Source of the DNA: Flavobacterium sp. DG2-3
GTDB taxonomy: Bacteria; Bacteroidota; Bacteroidia; Flavobacteriales; Flavobacteriaceae
DNA length: 64,000 bases
Assembly: GCF_030730925.1 (NCBI RefSeq)
Contig: NZ_JAVAMB010000014.1
Location: 1 to 64,000 of the forward strand
Reading direction: 5' to 3'
In this document: one piece after another, positions 17,537-27,248 of the stretch
Position numbering within the stretch: position 1 is the first letter of the stretch
Layout: every line of letters begins with the position of its first letter
Made by a program: the position numbers and the translations under genes
The notes under the pieces: model-generated
What the model was told of the DNA's origin: nothing
The model's database searches: none
What the model saw: only the letters and a program-made list of their open reading frames with translations

Positions 17537-19225
17537 CTAATAACCAGGATTTTGAGGAAAATCTTTATTCTGATTCAAATCTAAAGCTGATTGCGGTATT
17601 GGTCTTAAAATTTTAAGTTGACCGTCTATACCAACAAAGTTTGCTTCTTTTATTCTATAATTATGAGCAGAAGCTCTTGCAACCAAAGTTCCTGTACGTT
17701 TTAAGTCGAACCAACGCTTGTATTCTCCCAATAACTCTCTTCCTCTTTCGTCTAAGATATAATCGATATTAAACTGAGCCAAAGTCGCATTAGCAACACC
17801 TGCTCTTCTTCTTACTTCGTTTAAACGATCTAATCCTGTTCCTGGATTTCCTGCTTTTAAATACGCTTCTGCAGCAATAAGATACGTTTCTCCAAGTCTA
17901 GAAATAATGATATCTCTTGTGCTCACAGGTCCTGTGCTTGATGGCGTAGTCGGATTTGCATCATCAAACTTCTTAACTGGAATTGTGTAACAGTCTAAGT
18001 TTTTGATTAATGTATGTGCTGCCGAATATTCTCCCCAAGGGTGGTATACAAATGTCGAAGCTAATCTTGAAGCATTAGTTGTCATATAAGCCGTTTTGTC
18101 TGCAGGTGTAAACCATTTTGGTTCGTAAAAATGTCTCACTTTTAATGAAGCTGGATTTGAACTTCTGTAATACGGGTAATATAAAATTGTTTTTGTAACT
18201 CCGTTTACTGTTTCTGGCCCTTCTAAAATTTCGGTCATAAAAGTGGCATTCCATCTTGCATCACCTTTTTCATATAAACCTAAAGCATAATCTGTAGGAC
18301 ATAAATTGTAACTTCTTAATGGCGCTCCTGTTTCTGCTCCTCCTAAATAAGAACTGAAATAGTAAAACTGATTGTTACCCAACTCTGTTGGATTTGTGCT
18401 TACTGAAGCTTTATCATATTGTACAGAAAAAATCGTTTCAGCATTCAAATCGTTATCAGTACCAGCTGCCGTTGTAACAAATAATTGGCCAAAAGGAATG
18501 TTTAGTGCCTGCCCTGCAATTGCAGCATCTGCATAGGTAGCCGCTTTTGAAAAATCATCTGGTTTTGCAAAACTTTCGTATCCTCTAGTTAAGTAAACTT
18601 TTGCTAATAAATCGTTTACGGCTCTCTTATTTACTTTTCCAGCGGTACTGTAAGCAGCAGTTCCTGCATTAGCCAAAGCAAAATCTAAATCTGATATGAT
18701 TTGAGCATATACTTCTTCTGCACTGTTTCTTGTAAAAAATAAAACTGGACTTGTAATATTATCATTTACAATTGGCACACCGCCATAAGTCTGAACCAAT
18801 AAGAAATAGGCATTTGCTCGTAAAAATCTTGCCTCACCTACTAATGTATTCAGATTGGGTGTCTGTTCTGTAATTGTAGAATAATAAATCGTTTTATTTA
18901 CAGACTGAATCAGCTGATAACAGGAAACATATAAATCTTCAACATTTGTAGAAGATGGTATTAAAAGCGTATACTGGCTCAAACCTGCTGGTTCTGGAGT
19001 TCTTCCTTCGGCATACATATCGGTTCCAGCTTCAAAAAGCCACGGATTTTTTCCATAAATTCCTTTTAGCCACGCATAATTTGTATTGACTAATAACTGA
19101 AATCCTGAGGCTGTTTTATATGTTTCATCCGCTGGCACATACGAGCGGCTATCTTCTTCAATATAATCACTGCAAGAGCTTACCGCTGCTGCAATTATTC
19201 CTATCATTACTAATATTTTTTTCAT
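17537..19225 (-). CDS. susD-like: SusD/RagB-like outer-membrane glycan-binding lipoprotein
   Basis: A 562-residue protein with lipobox ending VSSC (Cys18). The RagB/SusD fold is seen in LVGEARFLRANAYFLLVQTYGG (about residue 130-150; TPR-like) and the C-terminal ETYLIAAEAYLKAG, ILDERGRELLGEYKRWFDLKR and PIPQSALDLN blocks. It would capture pectic oligosaccharides on the cell surface and close over the SusC barrel. It starts 12 bases after susC, the normal pairing. It is the only SusCD pair of the locus. Confidence 0.95.
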   Translation of the reverse strand: MKKILVMIGIIAAAVSSCSDYIEEDSRSYVPADETYKTASGFQLLVNTNYAWLKGIYGKNPWLFEAGTDMYAEGRTPEPAGLSQYTLLIPSSTNVEDLYVSCYQLIQSVNKTIYYSTITEQTPNLNTLVGEARFLRANAYFLLVQTYGGVPIVNDNITSPVLFFTRNSAEEVYAQIISDLDFALANAGTAAYSTAGKVNKRAVNDLLAKVYLTRGYESFAKPDDFSKAATYADAAIAGQALNIPFGQLFVTTAAGTDNDLNAETIFSVQYDKASVSTNPTELGNNQFYYFSSYLGGAETGAPLRSYNLCPTDYALGLYEKGDARWNATFMTEILEGPETVNGVTKTILYYPYYRSSNPASLKVRHFYEPKWFTPADKTAYMTTNASRLASTFVYHPWGEYSAAHTLIKNLDCYTIPVKKFDDANPTTPSSTGPVSTRDIIISRLGETYLIAAEAYLKAGNPGTGLDRLNEVRRRAGVANATLAQFNIDYILDERGRELLGEYKRWFDLKRTGTLVARASAHNYRIKEANFVGIDGQLKILRPIPQSALDLNQNKDFPQNPGY

Positions 19226-19237
19226 TTGATATCTTTA

Positions 19238-22200
19238 TTAAAATTTAACACTTAATCCCAATTGTGTAGTTACAGCTGCCGGACGGTTTACACCAAAAGG
19301 TGAAGCGGCCCACTCTGGATCATATCCATCAAAATTTGTAAACACAAATGGATCTAAAACGTTTACATAAATTCTGAAATTAGAAATTTTCAGTTTTTTC
19401 AATAATTCAGAATCTAGTGTATAACCTAAAGATATATTTTTAATTTTCACATAAGAAGCATCTCTATAATATCCGAATAAAGAAGTCCAATAAGCTCCAG
19501 CTCCAGTTGCAACAGGTCCTGGTCTTGGATTGGTATTATTTGCGTTTGCTTCAATTCCTGTTCCATTAGTAGGAATAAAATAATCCATTGCTAATTTCTG
19601 GCGTCCTCTATCACTGACGTCAGCAAAGTTTTGGTGAAAAGTACTCAAAACTGTTTGTCCTTGACTTGTAATTACTGAGAAGTTAAAATCGAATTGACCT
19701 ACATTTAATTTAGAATAAAAACTTCCTTGCCATTCTGGATTTGGATTACCAATTACAGTTCTATCATCTTGGTTAAATTTACCGTCACCATTTAAATCTT
19801 TTGGTCTTGCCTGCCCTGGAGCCATTCCATAAGAAGCCGCTGCTGCCGCTTCGCTTTCCTGCCAAACGCCATCATAAACATAATTGTAGTTCGGGTTAAG
19901 AGGCGCACCAAGAATCAATTTATTACCAATATCACTTACTTTATCTTGATTGTAAATAGACTCTAATTTATTTACGTTTTTAGTGAATGTGAAAGTAGTT
20001 TCCCAAGTTACCAAACGAGATTTGATGTTTTTAGTAGTCAATAAAACCTCTACCCCTTTATTACTTACAGAACCAACGTTAGCAAAAGTATTTTTCCATC
20101 CTGATTCTGATGGTAATTGCTGTTTGTAAATCAAGTCATCAGATAATCTGTCGTACACGTCAACAGAACCTGAAATTCTATTTTTTAGAAATCCAAAATC
20201 AATACCTAAATTATATTCTCTTGTTTTTTCCCAAGTTAAATCAGGGTTTGCTAAATTCTCTGATTGCCATCCTGAAACCACATTTGGACCTGCTGCATAA
20301 AATGTCTGCTGGTTTAATAAGGCCTGAGAAGTATAAGGAGCTACGTTGTCATTTCCTGTGTAACCTAAACTCGCACGCAGTTTTAAATCAGAAACGAAAG
20401 AACTATTTTCTAAAAACGATTCTTTGCTTAATTTCCATCCTAAAGCTACAGAAGGGAAACTTTGCCATTTATTTCCTTCAGAAAGCACAGAAGATCCATC
20501 CCATCTTGTAGAAGCAGTAATTAAATATTTGTCTTTAAACGCATAGTTTAAACGAACTGCATAGGAGTTTAAAGTGTTTTTTGCAAAAGATGATTTTACC
20601 ACATAACTTGTCTGAACACCAGAACCCATATTATCTGTACCTACATCAAAAGGCTGGTTGTTAGAATATAATGAAGAAAATTCATCTGTATTTGAATATA
20701 AACTCTGAAGCAATAATAAACTAAAATCATGAACATCATTAAAAGTATGTTTCAAATCAATCTGATTATCCCAAGTATAATTGAAGTTGTTTGAATTTTC
20801 TAGAGTTGCAGAATTTTTTCCGTTTAATGTTACCCCTGCATTCGTCTGTGCTGTATACGCTTTTGAATTTTGCGAATCCATAATTCCCGCCGCAAAAGTT
20901 GTTTTAAACGAAAGCCATTTTAACGGCTGATACTGGAAATAAGCATTACCAACTGTTTGCCAAGTTTTTTCTGTTTGAGAAGAATTAGCAATTTCCATTA
21001 ATGGATTTACAGTTGAAGTTTTATTGATTGCCCAAGCTCCATTAGGATAAGTTAACTTACCTGGAAGAAAAAACAATGTTCCAACTTGCTCGTTTCCTGC
21101 TGCATCAATTGCCCACGGAGACATTAAAGGACTCAATCTAAATGCGTCCTGCATGGCTAAATCACTACCTAACTGATTGTCTAATCTAGCAATCGTAACG
21201 TTTACACCTGTAGAAAACTTATCATTTATTTTGTGATTTAATCCTAATTTGAATGAATATTTATCTGTTGAATCATTTTCAATTAAACCACGATCACTCT
21301 GGATTCCGAAGCCTAAATTATAGCTTAAACCAGAATCTGAACGGCCTGTAATATTTAAATAATTATTCTCTGTCATTCCAGATTTTAGTACTGCATCATA
21401 CCAGTCAAAATTGTAACCGCTGTTAGCACGAGATACTAATAACGGACTTTGGTTTCCTGCCAAAGCAGCCAATTGCGCTGGAGTTTGTGTTGCAGGAGTT
21501 GCACTCATGTAAGCCACTTGGTGAAATTTCCACCACTGCTCTCCTGTCATCATATTTGGCAATCTTGTCGCCGTTTTATTTCCGTAAGAAGTATCAAAAG
21601 TTACACTGATACCTGCTTTTGCACTTGTTCCGCTTTTTGTAGTTACAATGATAACTCCATTAGAACCTCTAGAACCGTAGATTGCTGCAGATGAAGCGTC
21701 TTTTAGAACGTCCATTCGAGCAATATCCTGCGGATTTAAGAAATCAATTCCATCCATCGGAACGCCATCTACAACGTATAAAGGTGAAGAACCTACCATA
21801 GTCGAATTACTAGAATCAGCAATCAAAGAGTTGTTTCCTCTAATAACAACTTTAAATCCGTCTCCTGCACGACCTGTAGAAGATGAGATCTGGACCCCTG
21901 GCGTGCTTCCTTGAATCGCTTCTAGCGGACTGATTGTGTTTCTTTCTGTAATAGTAGCCGCACTGATCGTACTAACAGATCCGGTAAGATCTGTCTTTTT
22001 TACAGAACCATATCCTACTACAACTACTTCAGTCAATGCATTTGACTGTTCTGCTAAACTTACATTGATTTTAGTTTTTCCAGCAACACTTACCTCCTGT
22101 GTCTGAAATCCTAAATAGCTAATTATTAAAATTGCTTTACTGTTTGATACATTAATTTTAAAACTTCCTTCAAAATCTGTCGAAGTTCCGTTTTTAGTCC

Positions 22201-22366
22201 CCTTTTCATTAATGTTTACCCCTGGCAGTGACATACCCGTAGCGTCGGTAATCTTTCCCTCTATTGTGGTTGACTGTGCGTTAATAGAACTGCACAGTAA
22301 AAAATTCAGGAAAAAGAAAAATACAAAGTACTTATCTTTTCTCTCAGATAATTGTTTAATACTCAT
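19238..22366 (-). CDS. susC-like: SusC-like TonB-dependent outer-membrane transporter
   Basis: A 1042-residue protein. After a signal (ending SINAQ) comes a carboxypeptidase-like regulatory domain (IEGKITDATGMSLPGVNI, EGSFKINV), the SusC signature LTEVVVVGYGSVKK, a plug (PLYVVDGVPM, GSRGSNGVIIVTTKSG) and a 22-strand barrel ending TTQLGLSVKF. It imports pectin oligosaccharides with energy from TonB. It lies 30 bases after the GH28 lipoprotein gene and shares the LacI-controlled promoter at 23882-23927. Confidence 0.95.
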   Translation of the reverse strand: MSIKQLSERKDKYFVFFFFLNFLLCSSINAQSTTIEGKITDATGMSLPGVNINEKGTKNGTSTDFEGSFKINVSNSKAILIISYLGFQTQEVSVAGKTKINVSLAEQSNALTEVVVVGYGSVKKTDLTGSVSTISAATITERNTISPLEAIQGSTPGVQISSSTGRAGDGFKVVIRGNNSLIADSSNSTMVGSSPLYVVDGVPMDGIDFLNPQDIARMDVLKDASSAAIYGSRGSNGVIIVTTKSGTSAKAGISVTFDTSYGNKTATRLPNMMTGEQWWKFHQVAYMSATPATQTPAQLAALAGNQSPLLVSRANSGYNFDWYDAVLKSGMTENNYLNITGRSDSGLSYNLGFGIQSDRGLIENDSTDKYSFKLGLNHKINDKFSTGVNVTIARLDNQLGSDLAMQDAFRLSPLMSPWAIDAAGNEQVGTLFFLPGKLTYPNGAWAINKTSTVNPLMEIANSSQTEKTWQTVGNAYFQYQPLKWLSFKTTFAAGIMDSQNSKAYTAQTNAGVTLNGKNSATLENSNNFNYTWDNQIDLKHTFNDVHDFSLLLLQSLYSNTDEFSSLYSNNQPFDVGTDNMGSGVQTSYVVKSSFAKNTLNSYAVRLNYAFKDKYLITASTRWDGSSVLSEGNKWQSFPSVALGWKLSKESFLENSSFVSDLKLRASLGYTGNDNVAPYTSQALLNQQTFYAAGPNVVSGWQSENLANPDLTWEKTREYNLGIDFGFLKNRISGSVDVYDRLSDDLIYKQQLPSESGWKNTFANVGSVSNKGVEVLLTTKNIKSRLVTWETTFTFTKNVNKLESIYNQDKVSDIGNKLILGAPLNPNYNYVYDGVWQESEAAAAASYGMAPGQARPKDLNGDGKFNQDDRTVIGNPNPEWQGSFYSKLNVGQFDFNFSVITSQGQTVLSTFHQNFADVSDRGRQKLAMDYFIPTNGTGIEANANNTNPRPGPVATGAGAYWTSLFGYYRDASYVKIKNISLGYTLDSELLKKLKISNFRIYVNVLDPFVFTNFDGYDPEWAASPFGVNRPAAVTTQLGLSVKF

Positions 22367-22396
22367 GTGGTTTAAAGTTTGGTTAATTGATAGTGT

Positions 22397-23836
22397 TTAG
22401 TTTTTAATAGATTCTACTTTTTTCTCATTGATATAGGTATTTATAAAGTTTATATTTTTTACATTTTTTAATAAGTAGACCGAATCTACTTTTTGGATTT
22501 TTACATTTTTCAGCGTAATATTCTCAACTGGAGACTCCGCGTAACCTTCTGCCCAAACGCTGTATTTTCCACCGTTTTTCACCGTGACATTCTCTAAGCT
22601 TATATTTCTGATCGTCGGAATAAAATTTCCTATCTGAGATCCGTATACGTTGTAAAACATGTTTAGTTTTAAAACACATTCTTTCACCGTGCCCACTTCA
22701 AGATTTCGAACATAGACATCTTCTATAATTCCTCCTCTTTTTGAATTTGTTTTAATGCGAATGGCACGATCTAAATTTGGACTGTCCATCACACAGTTTT
22801 CAACAAAAACATTATTTACTCCTGCTGAAATTTCACTTCCAATTACAACACCGCCGTGTCCATCAATCATTTTGCAGTTTTGCACAATTATATTTTTACT
22901 TGGTATTGCCACTCTCCTTCCGTCGCCATCTCGTCCTGCTTTAATAGCAATACAATCATCCCCAGTATTAAAAGTGCAGTTTTTGATTAAAATGTTCTGC
23001 GAATATTCTGGATCACAGCCGTCATTATTCGGGCCATGGCTATTGACCGTTACTCCGTCAATAATCATGTTATTGGTTTTTATCGGATGTAAAATCCAAA
23101 AAGGAGAATTAATAATGGTTACATCTTTTATCAAGGCTGTGTTGCATTCAAAAAACTCGATAAAGTTTGGTCTTAAATAACGTCCTTCTCCAAAAACTCT
23201 TTCTGCTACCGGAATCCCTTTTTCTGCCATATCCACCAAAACCTCACGATTTGTTGGATCATTTTGAGATGGAATTCCTTTTTTCCAGCCATAATTTTTT
23301 CCTCCAGACCAAATCCACCAATTGGTGCTGTCAGCCTGACCGTTTAAAGTCCCTTTTCCTGTAACTGCAATATTGGTTTTGTTTTTAGCATAAATAAGTG
23401 GCGAAAAGTTCATTACTTCTGTACCTTCCCAAGAAGTATGCACAATAGGATAATCTTTCGGGTTTATACTAAAAAGAATCTCAGCATTATCTTCTAAATG
23501 CAAGTTGACATTGCTTTCTAAATGAATCGCTCCTGTCAAATATTTTCCGTTTGGAACCAAAACTCGACCGCCTCCATTTGCTGCACATTTTTGTATTGCT
23601 TTTTGGAAAGCTACCGTGTTTAATGTTTTTCCATCAGCAACAGCACCAAAATCATTTATGTTATATATTTTATGTGAGAAATCTGTTTGCGGAATACTTT
23701 TTACGACCAAATCCATTCTCTGCCATGGATTATCTGATGAGATTGAAGAAGAATGTCTTGTGCAAGATGCCAATGACAGCCCCAAAGCAGCGAAAAAAAG
23801 AATCTTTTTAAATGTGACTATCTTATTTGTAATCAT
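22397..23836 (-). CDS. GH28 polygalacturonase lipoprotein
   Basis: The ATG at 23836 gives a 479-residue protein; a TTG ten codons upstream is less likely because it lengthens the signal. Lipobox LASC (Cys25) predicts surface or periplasmic anchoring. GH28 catalytic blocks are complete: NNDGCDPEYS, TGDDCIAIKAGRDGDG, DGHGGVVIGSE and RAIRIKTNS. As the first gene before susC, it is well placed to act as the surface endo-enzyme that creates the oligosaccharides imported by SusCD. Confidence 0.92.
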   Translation of the reverse strand: MITNKIVTFKKILFFAALGLSLASCTRHSSSISSDNPWQRMDLVVKSIPQTDFSHKIYNINDFGAVADGKTLNTVAFQKAIQKCAANGGGRVLVPNGKYLTGAIHLESNVNLHLEDNAEILFSINPKDYPIVHTSWEGTEVMNFSPLIYAKNKTNIAVTGKGTLNGQADSTNWWIWSGGKNYGWKKGIPSQNDPTNREVLVDMAEKGIPVAERVFGEGRYLRPNFIEFFECNTALIKDVTIINSPFWILHPIKTNNMIIDGVTVNSHGPNNDGCDPEYSQNILIKNCTFNTGDDCIAIKAGRDGDGRRVAIPSKNIIVQNCKMIDGHGGVVIGSEISAGVNNVFVENCVMDSPNLDRAIRIKTNSKRGGIIEDVYVRNLEVGTVKECVLKLNMFYNVYGSQIGNFIPTIRNISLENVTVKNGGKYSVWAEGYAESPVENITLKNVKIQKVDSVYLLKNVKNINFINTYINEKKVESIKN

Positions 23837-23881
23837 TTGTATAGATATTTCTTGTTTGGACGCCAAAAATCTTAAGATTTA

Positions 23882-23927
23882 TGTAATCGATTACACGAAA
23901 GTAGAAAAATTGTTCTAAGAGACCAAA
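23882..23927 (-). promoter_or_regulatory. Promoter and LacI operator of the GH28-susCD operon
   Basis: The perfect palindrome TGTAATCGATTACA lies at 23882-23895. Immediately upstream on the minus strand is a near-consensus -7 box TACTTTCG (23903-23896), and TTTG (23927-23924) sits 20 bases further up. The operator therefore covers the expected transcription start at about 23890, so a bound repressor would block initiation. The same layout is seen before kduI and exuT. Confidence 0.8.
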
Positions 23928-24020
23928 TTAATTTAGAAAAAAATTATATATTTAATTTTTATTGCAAAATTTAATTACATTTAATGCAAAAAATTAGATA
24001 ATTTATTATCATTGTAGAAT

Positions 24021-24094
24021 CTAAAACGTTTTAGCTTTTCGATATGGTAATCGATAACAATTTTTATTACATAATGAAAAAAAATGTACTTTTG
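24021..24094 (+). promoter_or_regulatory. lacI upstream region: two palindromes and a -7 box
   Basis: A perfect palindrome CTAAAACGTTTTAG (24021-24034) of the AAACGTTT type common for LacI proteins is followed by GGTAATCGATAACA (24046-24059), a variant of the regulon operator. A consensus -7 box TACTTTTG (24087-24094) lies 31 bases before the ATG at 24125. No good -33 box is seen. The arrangement suggests autoregulation, and the first palindrome could also serve the divergent operon. Confidence 0.6.
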
Positions 24095-24124
24095 TCTAAA
24101 AATAATCCGAAAACTTTTTTTTGA

Positions 24125-25153
24125 ATGAGTGAAAAAGTAACTATTTACGATATTGCTGAAAAATTAAACATCACAGCTGCAACAGTTTCCAGAGCGTTAA
24201 ACAATAATCCTAAAATAAAGGAAGCGACGCGTGAGTTGGTTATCAAGACAGCTGCTGCGATGAACTACAAGCAAAACAAATTGGCACTAGCTTTAAAGAG
24301 CGGTCGAAGCAATAATATCGGAGTTATTGTTCCGCGTATTGACAGTAACTTTTTCGCTTCGGTTATTCGAGGAATCGAAGAAGAACTTTATCCTCACGGT
24401 TATCAGGTTATCATCTGCCAAACGCATGAAAGCATTAAAAGAGAAAATGAAAACCTTCATACGCTGGTAGATGCACAGGTAGACGGTATCATGATGTCGG
24501 TTACTGGTATTTCAGATGAAAATGATAGCGCTTTCAGAAATGTTTTAGAAAAAAATGTCCCTCTGATATTTTTCGATAGAAGCAAACATATTGATGGCGT
24601 AAGTTCTGTAACCATTAATGACTTTAAAGGAGGCTATTTAGCCACCAAACATTTAATCGATGAAGGTTGCCGACATATTGCACATTTTTCTGGAGATCAG
24701 TCTTTAGATATCTTTAAAAACAGGTTTTTAGGCTATAAACAAGCTTTACTAGACAACGGACTTCAATTTAACGAAGAATATGTTATTTACGTAAAAAGTA
24801 GTGTTGAAGCAGGTAAAGAAGCTGCGACTGCATTATTGGGTTTACAAACTCCGCCAGACGCGATATTCTCTTCTAGTGATTTCGCCGCTCTAGGCGCAAT
24901 TCAAGAACTTCAAAACAGAAATATCAGTATTCCAAATGAGTTTTGCGTAGCTGGTTTTAGTAATGAGCCTTTTACTAAATTCATGGAATTATCGATCACT
25001 TCTGTAGATCAGTCGCCTTTAGAAATGGGAAAAATGTCTGCTCGCGTTTTCTTAGAACAGGTCGACAAAACCGATACAATCAAAATCGAAAAAAAGGTTG
25101 TCCTTGCCCCAGAATTACACATTCGTAAATCTTCTACTAGAACTAATTTCTAA
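24125..25153 (+). CDS. LacI-family transcriptional regulator of the pectin/uronate regulon
   Basis: A 342-residue LacI/GalR protein: N-terminal helix-turn-helix and hinge (YDIAEKLNITAATVSRALNN, then YKQNKLALALKSGRSNNIGV), followed by a periplasmic-binding-like effector domain (FFASVIRGIEEEL, IFSSSDFAALGAIQEL, PLEMGKMSARVFLEQ). It is divergent from the GH28-susCD operon and close to uxaA. The conserved palindromes at three local promoters are its likely targets; a galacturonate-derived molecule such as KDG is the likely inducer. Both target and inducer are inference. Confidence 0.9.
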   Translation: MSEKVTIYDIAEKLNITAATVSRALNNNPKIKEATRELVIKTAAAMNYKQNKLALALKSGRSNNIGVIVPRIDSNFFASVIRGIEEELYPHGYQVIICQTHESIKRENENLHTLVDAQVDGIMMSVTGISDENDSAFRNVLEKNVPLIFFDRSKHIDGVSSVTINDFKGGYLATKHLIDEGCRHIAHFSGDQSLDIFKNRFLGYKQALLDNGLQFNEEYVIYVKSSVEAGKEAATALLGLQTPPDAIFSSSDFAALGAIQELQNRNISIPNEFCVAGFSNEPFTKFMELSITSVDQSPLEMGKMSARVFLEQVDKTDTIKIEKKVVLAPELHIRKSSTRTNF

Positions 25154-25157
25154 TTAG

Positions 25158-25419
25158 TTTTTAAACCATATAAGTGATATAAGTTCATTTTAAGCTTTCC
25201 TGCAAGGTTTCCAAAACCTTGTAGGTATTTACTTTTATAGTAAAACAAAATTTCATTATTCTATTTCGCATTTTCAACCGCTGAGCGCAGGAGACCTACA
25301 AGGTTTTGGAAACCTTGCAGGAAATCAATACACTTAAATGTTATTTTTTTTTGCTGCAAAAAAAAGTCCATCTAAAAGTATCTTTTAAATGGACTTATAT
25401 AACTTATATGGTTTAAAAA
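25158..25419. repeat. Nested long palindrome between lacI and uxaA
   Basis: Outer arms 25158-25184 and 25393-25419 match at 26 of 27 positions. Inner arms 25196-25226 and 25294-25324 are a perfect 31-bp inverted repeat based on CCTGCAAGGTTTCCAAAACC. A uxaA terminator lies inside. The whole could fold as a two-tier cruciform or RNA stem between two convergent genes. Confidence 0.85.
25357..25396 (-). terminator. Rho-independent terminator of uxaA
   Basis: AAGTCCATCTAAAAG (25364-25378) pairs with CTTTTAAATGGACTT (25382-25396) with one mismatch. On the minus strand it is followed by seven T residues (25363-25357). Confidence 0.8.
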
Positions 25420-25420
25420 C

Positions 25421-27043
25421 CTACAACGAGACTCCTCTTTTCCAAGGAATAAAATCGTTCTGATTTAATATCGCCGCTTTAGTTTTTACCGTACCACTCG
25501 CAATATCGATAATAGTTTCAAGCATTTCATCAGCCATTTCTTCGATAGATTTTTCTCCTTTGATGATTCCACCAGTGTCAATATCGATAATGTCAGACAT
25601 TTTTGCCGCCAACTCTGAGTTAGAAGATATTTTTACTACTGGCGCAATTGGATTTCCTGTCGGAGTTCCTAAACCTGTTGTAAACAATACCATATTCGCT
25701 CCCGAGCCTACCATTGCAGTTGTACACTCCACATCATTTCCTGGCGTACATAACAATGTTAATCCTGGCTCGTTAATATACTCACCATAATCGTAAACAC
25801 CAGCAATTGGAGATGTTCCTCCTTTTTTAGCCGCTCCTGCAGATTTCATAGCATCCGTAATCAAACCGTCTTTGATGTTACCTGGAGATGGATTCATATC
25901 AAATCCTGAACCAGCATCAACAACTGTTTTTTCGTACCACTTCATCAAATCTAAGAAACGTTTTCCGTCTTCGTCATCCACACAACGGTTTACCAATTCT
26001 TGCTCTACACCACATAATTCTGGGAATTCAGAAAGAATTGTCGTTCCTCCTAATGCTGCCAATTTATCAGACAAAACTCCTAAAGTTGGGTTAGCAGAAA
26101 TTCCAGAGAATCCGTCAGATCCACCGCATTCTAAACCAATTCTAAGCTTAGATAATGGAGCTGGTTCTCTCTTAATTTCGTTTGCTTTTTTAATCGCTTC
26201 AAAAGTATCTTTTACCACACTGCTCAACATCGTTTCAATAGTTCCGATAGACTGCTGATCGTAAATTAAAACAGGCTTTTTACTGTCTGGATTAATAGCA
26301 TCTAAAGCTTCTTTAAAAATTGAAATCTGAAGATTTTGACATCCTAAACTCAATACAGTCGCTCCAGCTACGTTTGGATTGTTTACATAACCAGCTAAAA
26401 GCTTAGCTAAACTATGAGAATCCTGACGAATTCCACCACAACCTCCTTGGTGCGTAATGAATTTTACTTCGATATTATTGAACAAGTTAGCGTCGTTTGA
26501 AGCTTCTTGATTTCCTGCTCCACCCGTTTCTGATTTCACCAAAGAACGCAACAATAATTGATAGTCGTTTTCTTTAGGTTTCATCAACTCTTTCTCAAAA
26601 ATGTCTTTTAAGATTTCGATGTTTCTGTTTTCACAAAAAACCAATGGAAAAAACAACCACACATTTTCTGTTCCAACCTGCCCGTCTTCTCTATGATAGC
26701 CCTGCCACGTTCTGTCTTTCCATTTATCCACATTTGGAGCTGTCCAGCCAATAGTTTCCGTTTTACCTGTAACTTTATCACTCTCGTGTTTTACGTTTGC
26801 AGTAGAAAGCAATCCTCCTTTTTCGATTCTTGCACTTGCTTTTCCAACCAAAACACCATACATAATGATTCTGTCTCCTACATTAAAAGGAACCATTGCA
26901 ATCTTATGTTTCATTTTCACATCAGACTCAACAGCAATTGATTGTCCTTCAAAATCAATCACTTCGCCAGCTGACAGATTTACCAAAGCCACCGCTACGT
27001 TATCAGTAGGATGTACTTTTATTAATTTTTTCTGCGTTGCCAT
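25421..27043 (-). CDS. uxaA: Altronate dehydratase
   Basis: A 540-residue full-length UxaA: an N-terminal SAF domain (about 1-100) joined to the large catalytic domain with QGGCGGIRQDS, SLGCQN, GLECGGSDGFSGISANP and TPGNDVECTTAMVGSG blocks. It dehydrates D-altronate to 2-keto-3-deoxygluconate, the last step of the galacturonate branch before the two branches merge. It is the last gene of the uronate block and ends in the nested palindrome. Confidence 0.95.
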   Translation of the reverse strand: MATQKKLIKVHPTDNVAVALVNLSAGEVIDFEGQSIAVESDVKMKHKIAMVPFNVGDRIIMYGVLVGKASARIEKGGLLSTANVKHESDKVTGKTETIGWTAPNVDKWKDRTWQGYHREDGQVGTENVWLFFPLVFCENRNIEILKDIFEKELMKPKENDYQLLLRSLVKSETGGAGNQEASNDANLFNNIEVKFITHQGGCGGIRQDSHSLAKLLAGYVNNPNVAGATVLSLGCQNLQISIFKEALDAINPDSKKPVLIYDQQSIGTIETMLSSVVKDTFEAIKKANEIKREPAPLSKLRIGLECGGSDGFSGISANPTLGVLSDKLAALGGTTILSEFPELCGVEQELVNRCVDDEDGKRFLDLMKWYEKTVVDAGSGFDMNPSPGNIKDGLITDAMKSAGAAKKGGTSPIAGVYDYGEYINEPGLTLLCTPGNDVECTTAMVGSGANMVLFTTGLGTPTGNPIAPVVKISSNSELAAKMSDIIDIDTGGIIKGEKSIEEMADEMLETIIDIASGTVKTKAAILNQNDFIPWKRGVSL

Positions 27044-27171
27044 AATTAACCTTTGTTCTTTGTTCTTTTTGTTTTTCTTTTATTTTCAAGCAATTGAGTA
27101 TAATTCACTTTTTCTCAATCTTACTCACAATCTTAAATTTAAATCTCCATAAATCTGCTTTAATCTGTGTA

Positions 27172-27201
27172 AATCTGCGTGAAAAATATTTCACGCAGAT
27201 T
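27172..27201. repeat. Hairpin between uxaB and uxaA
   Basis: AATCTGCGTGAAA (27172-27184) pairs perfectly with TTTCACGCAGATT (27189-27201) over a 4-base loop. Surrounding words AAATCTGCTTTAATCTGTG and TTTCAGCAGATC resemble the palindrome at 15352-15513. It lacks a T tract, so termination is uncertain. Confidence 0.7.
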
Positions 27202-27248
27202 ATAAAAGATTTCAGCAGATCAAATTAGATTTTAATCTTAGATCCTCT

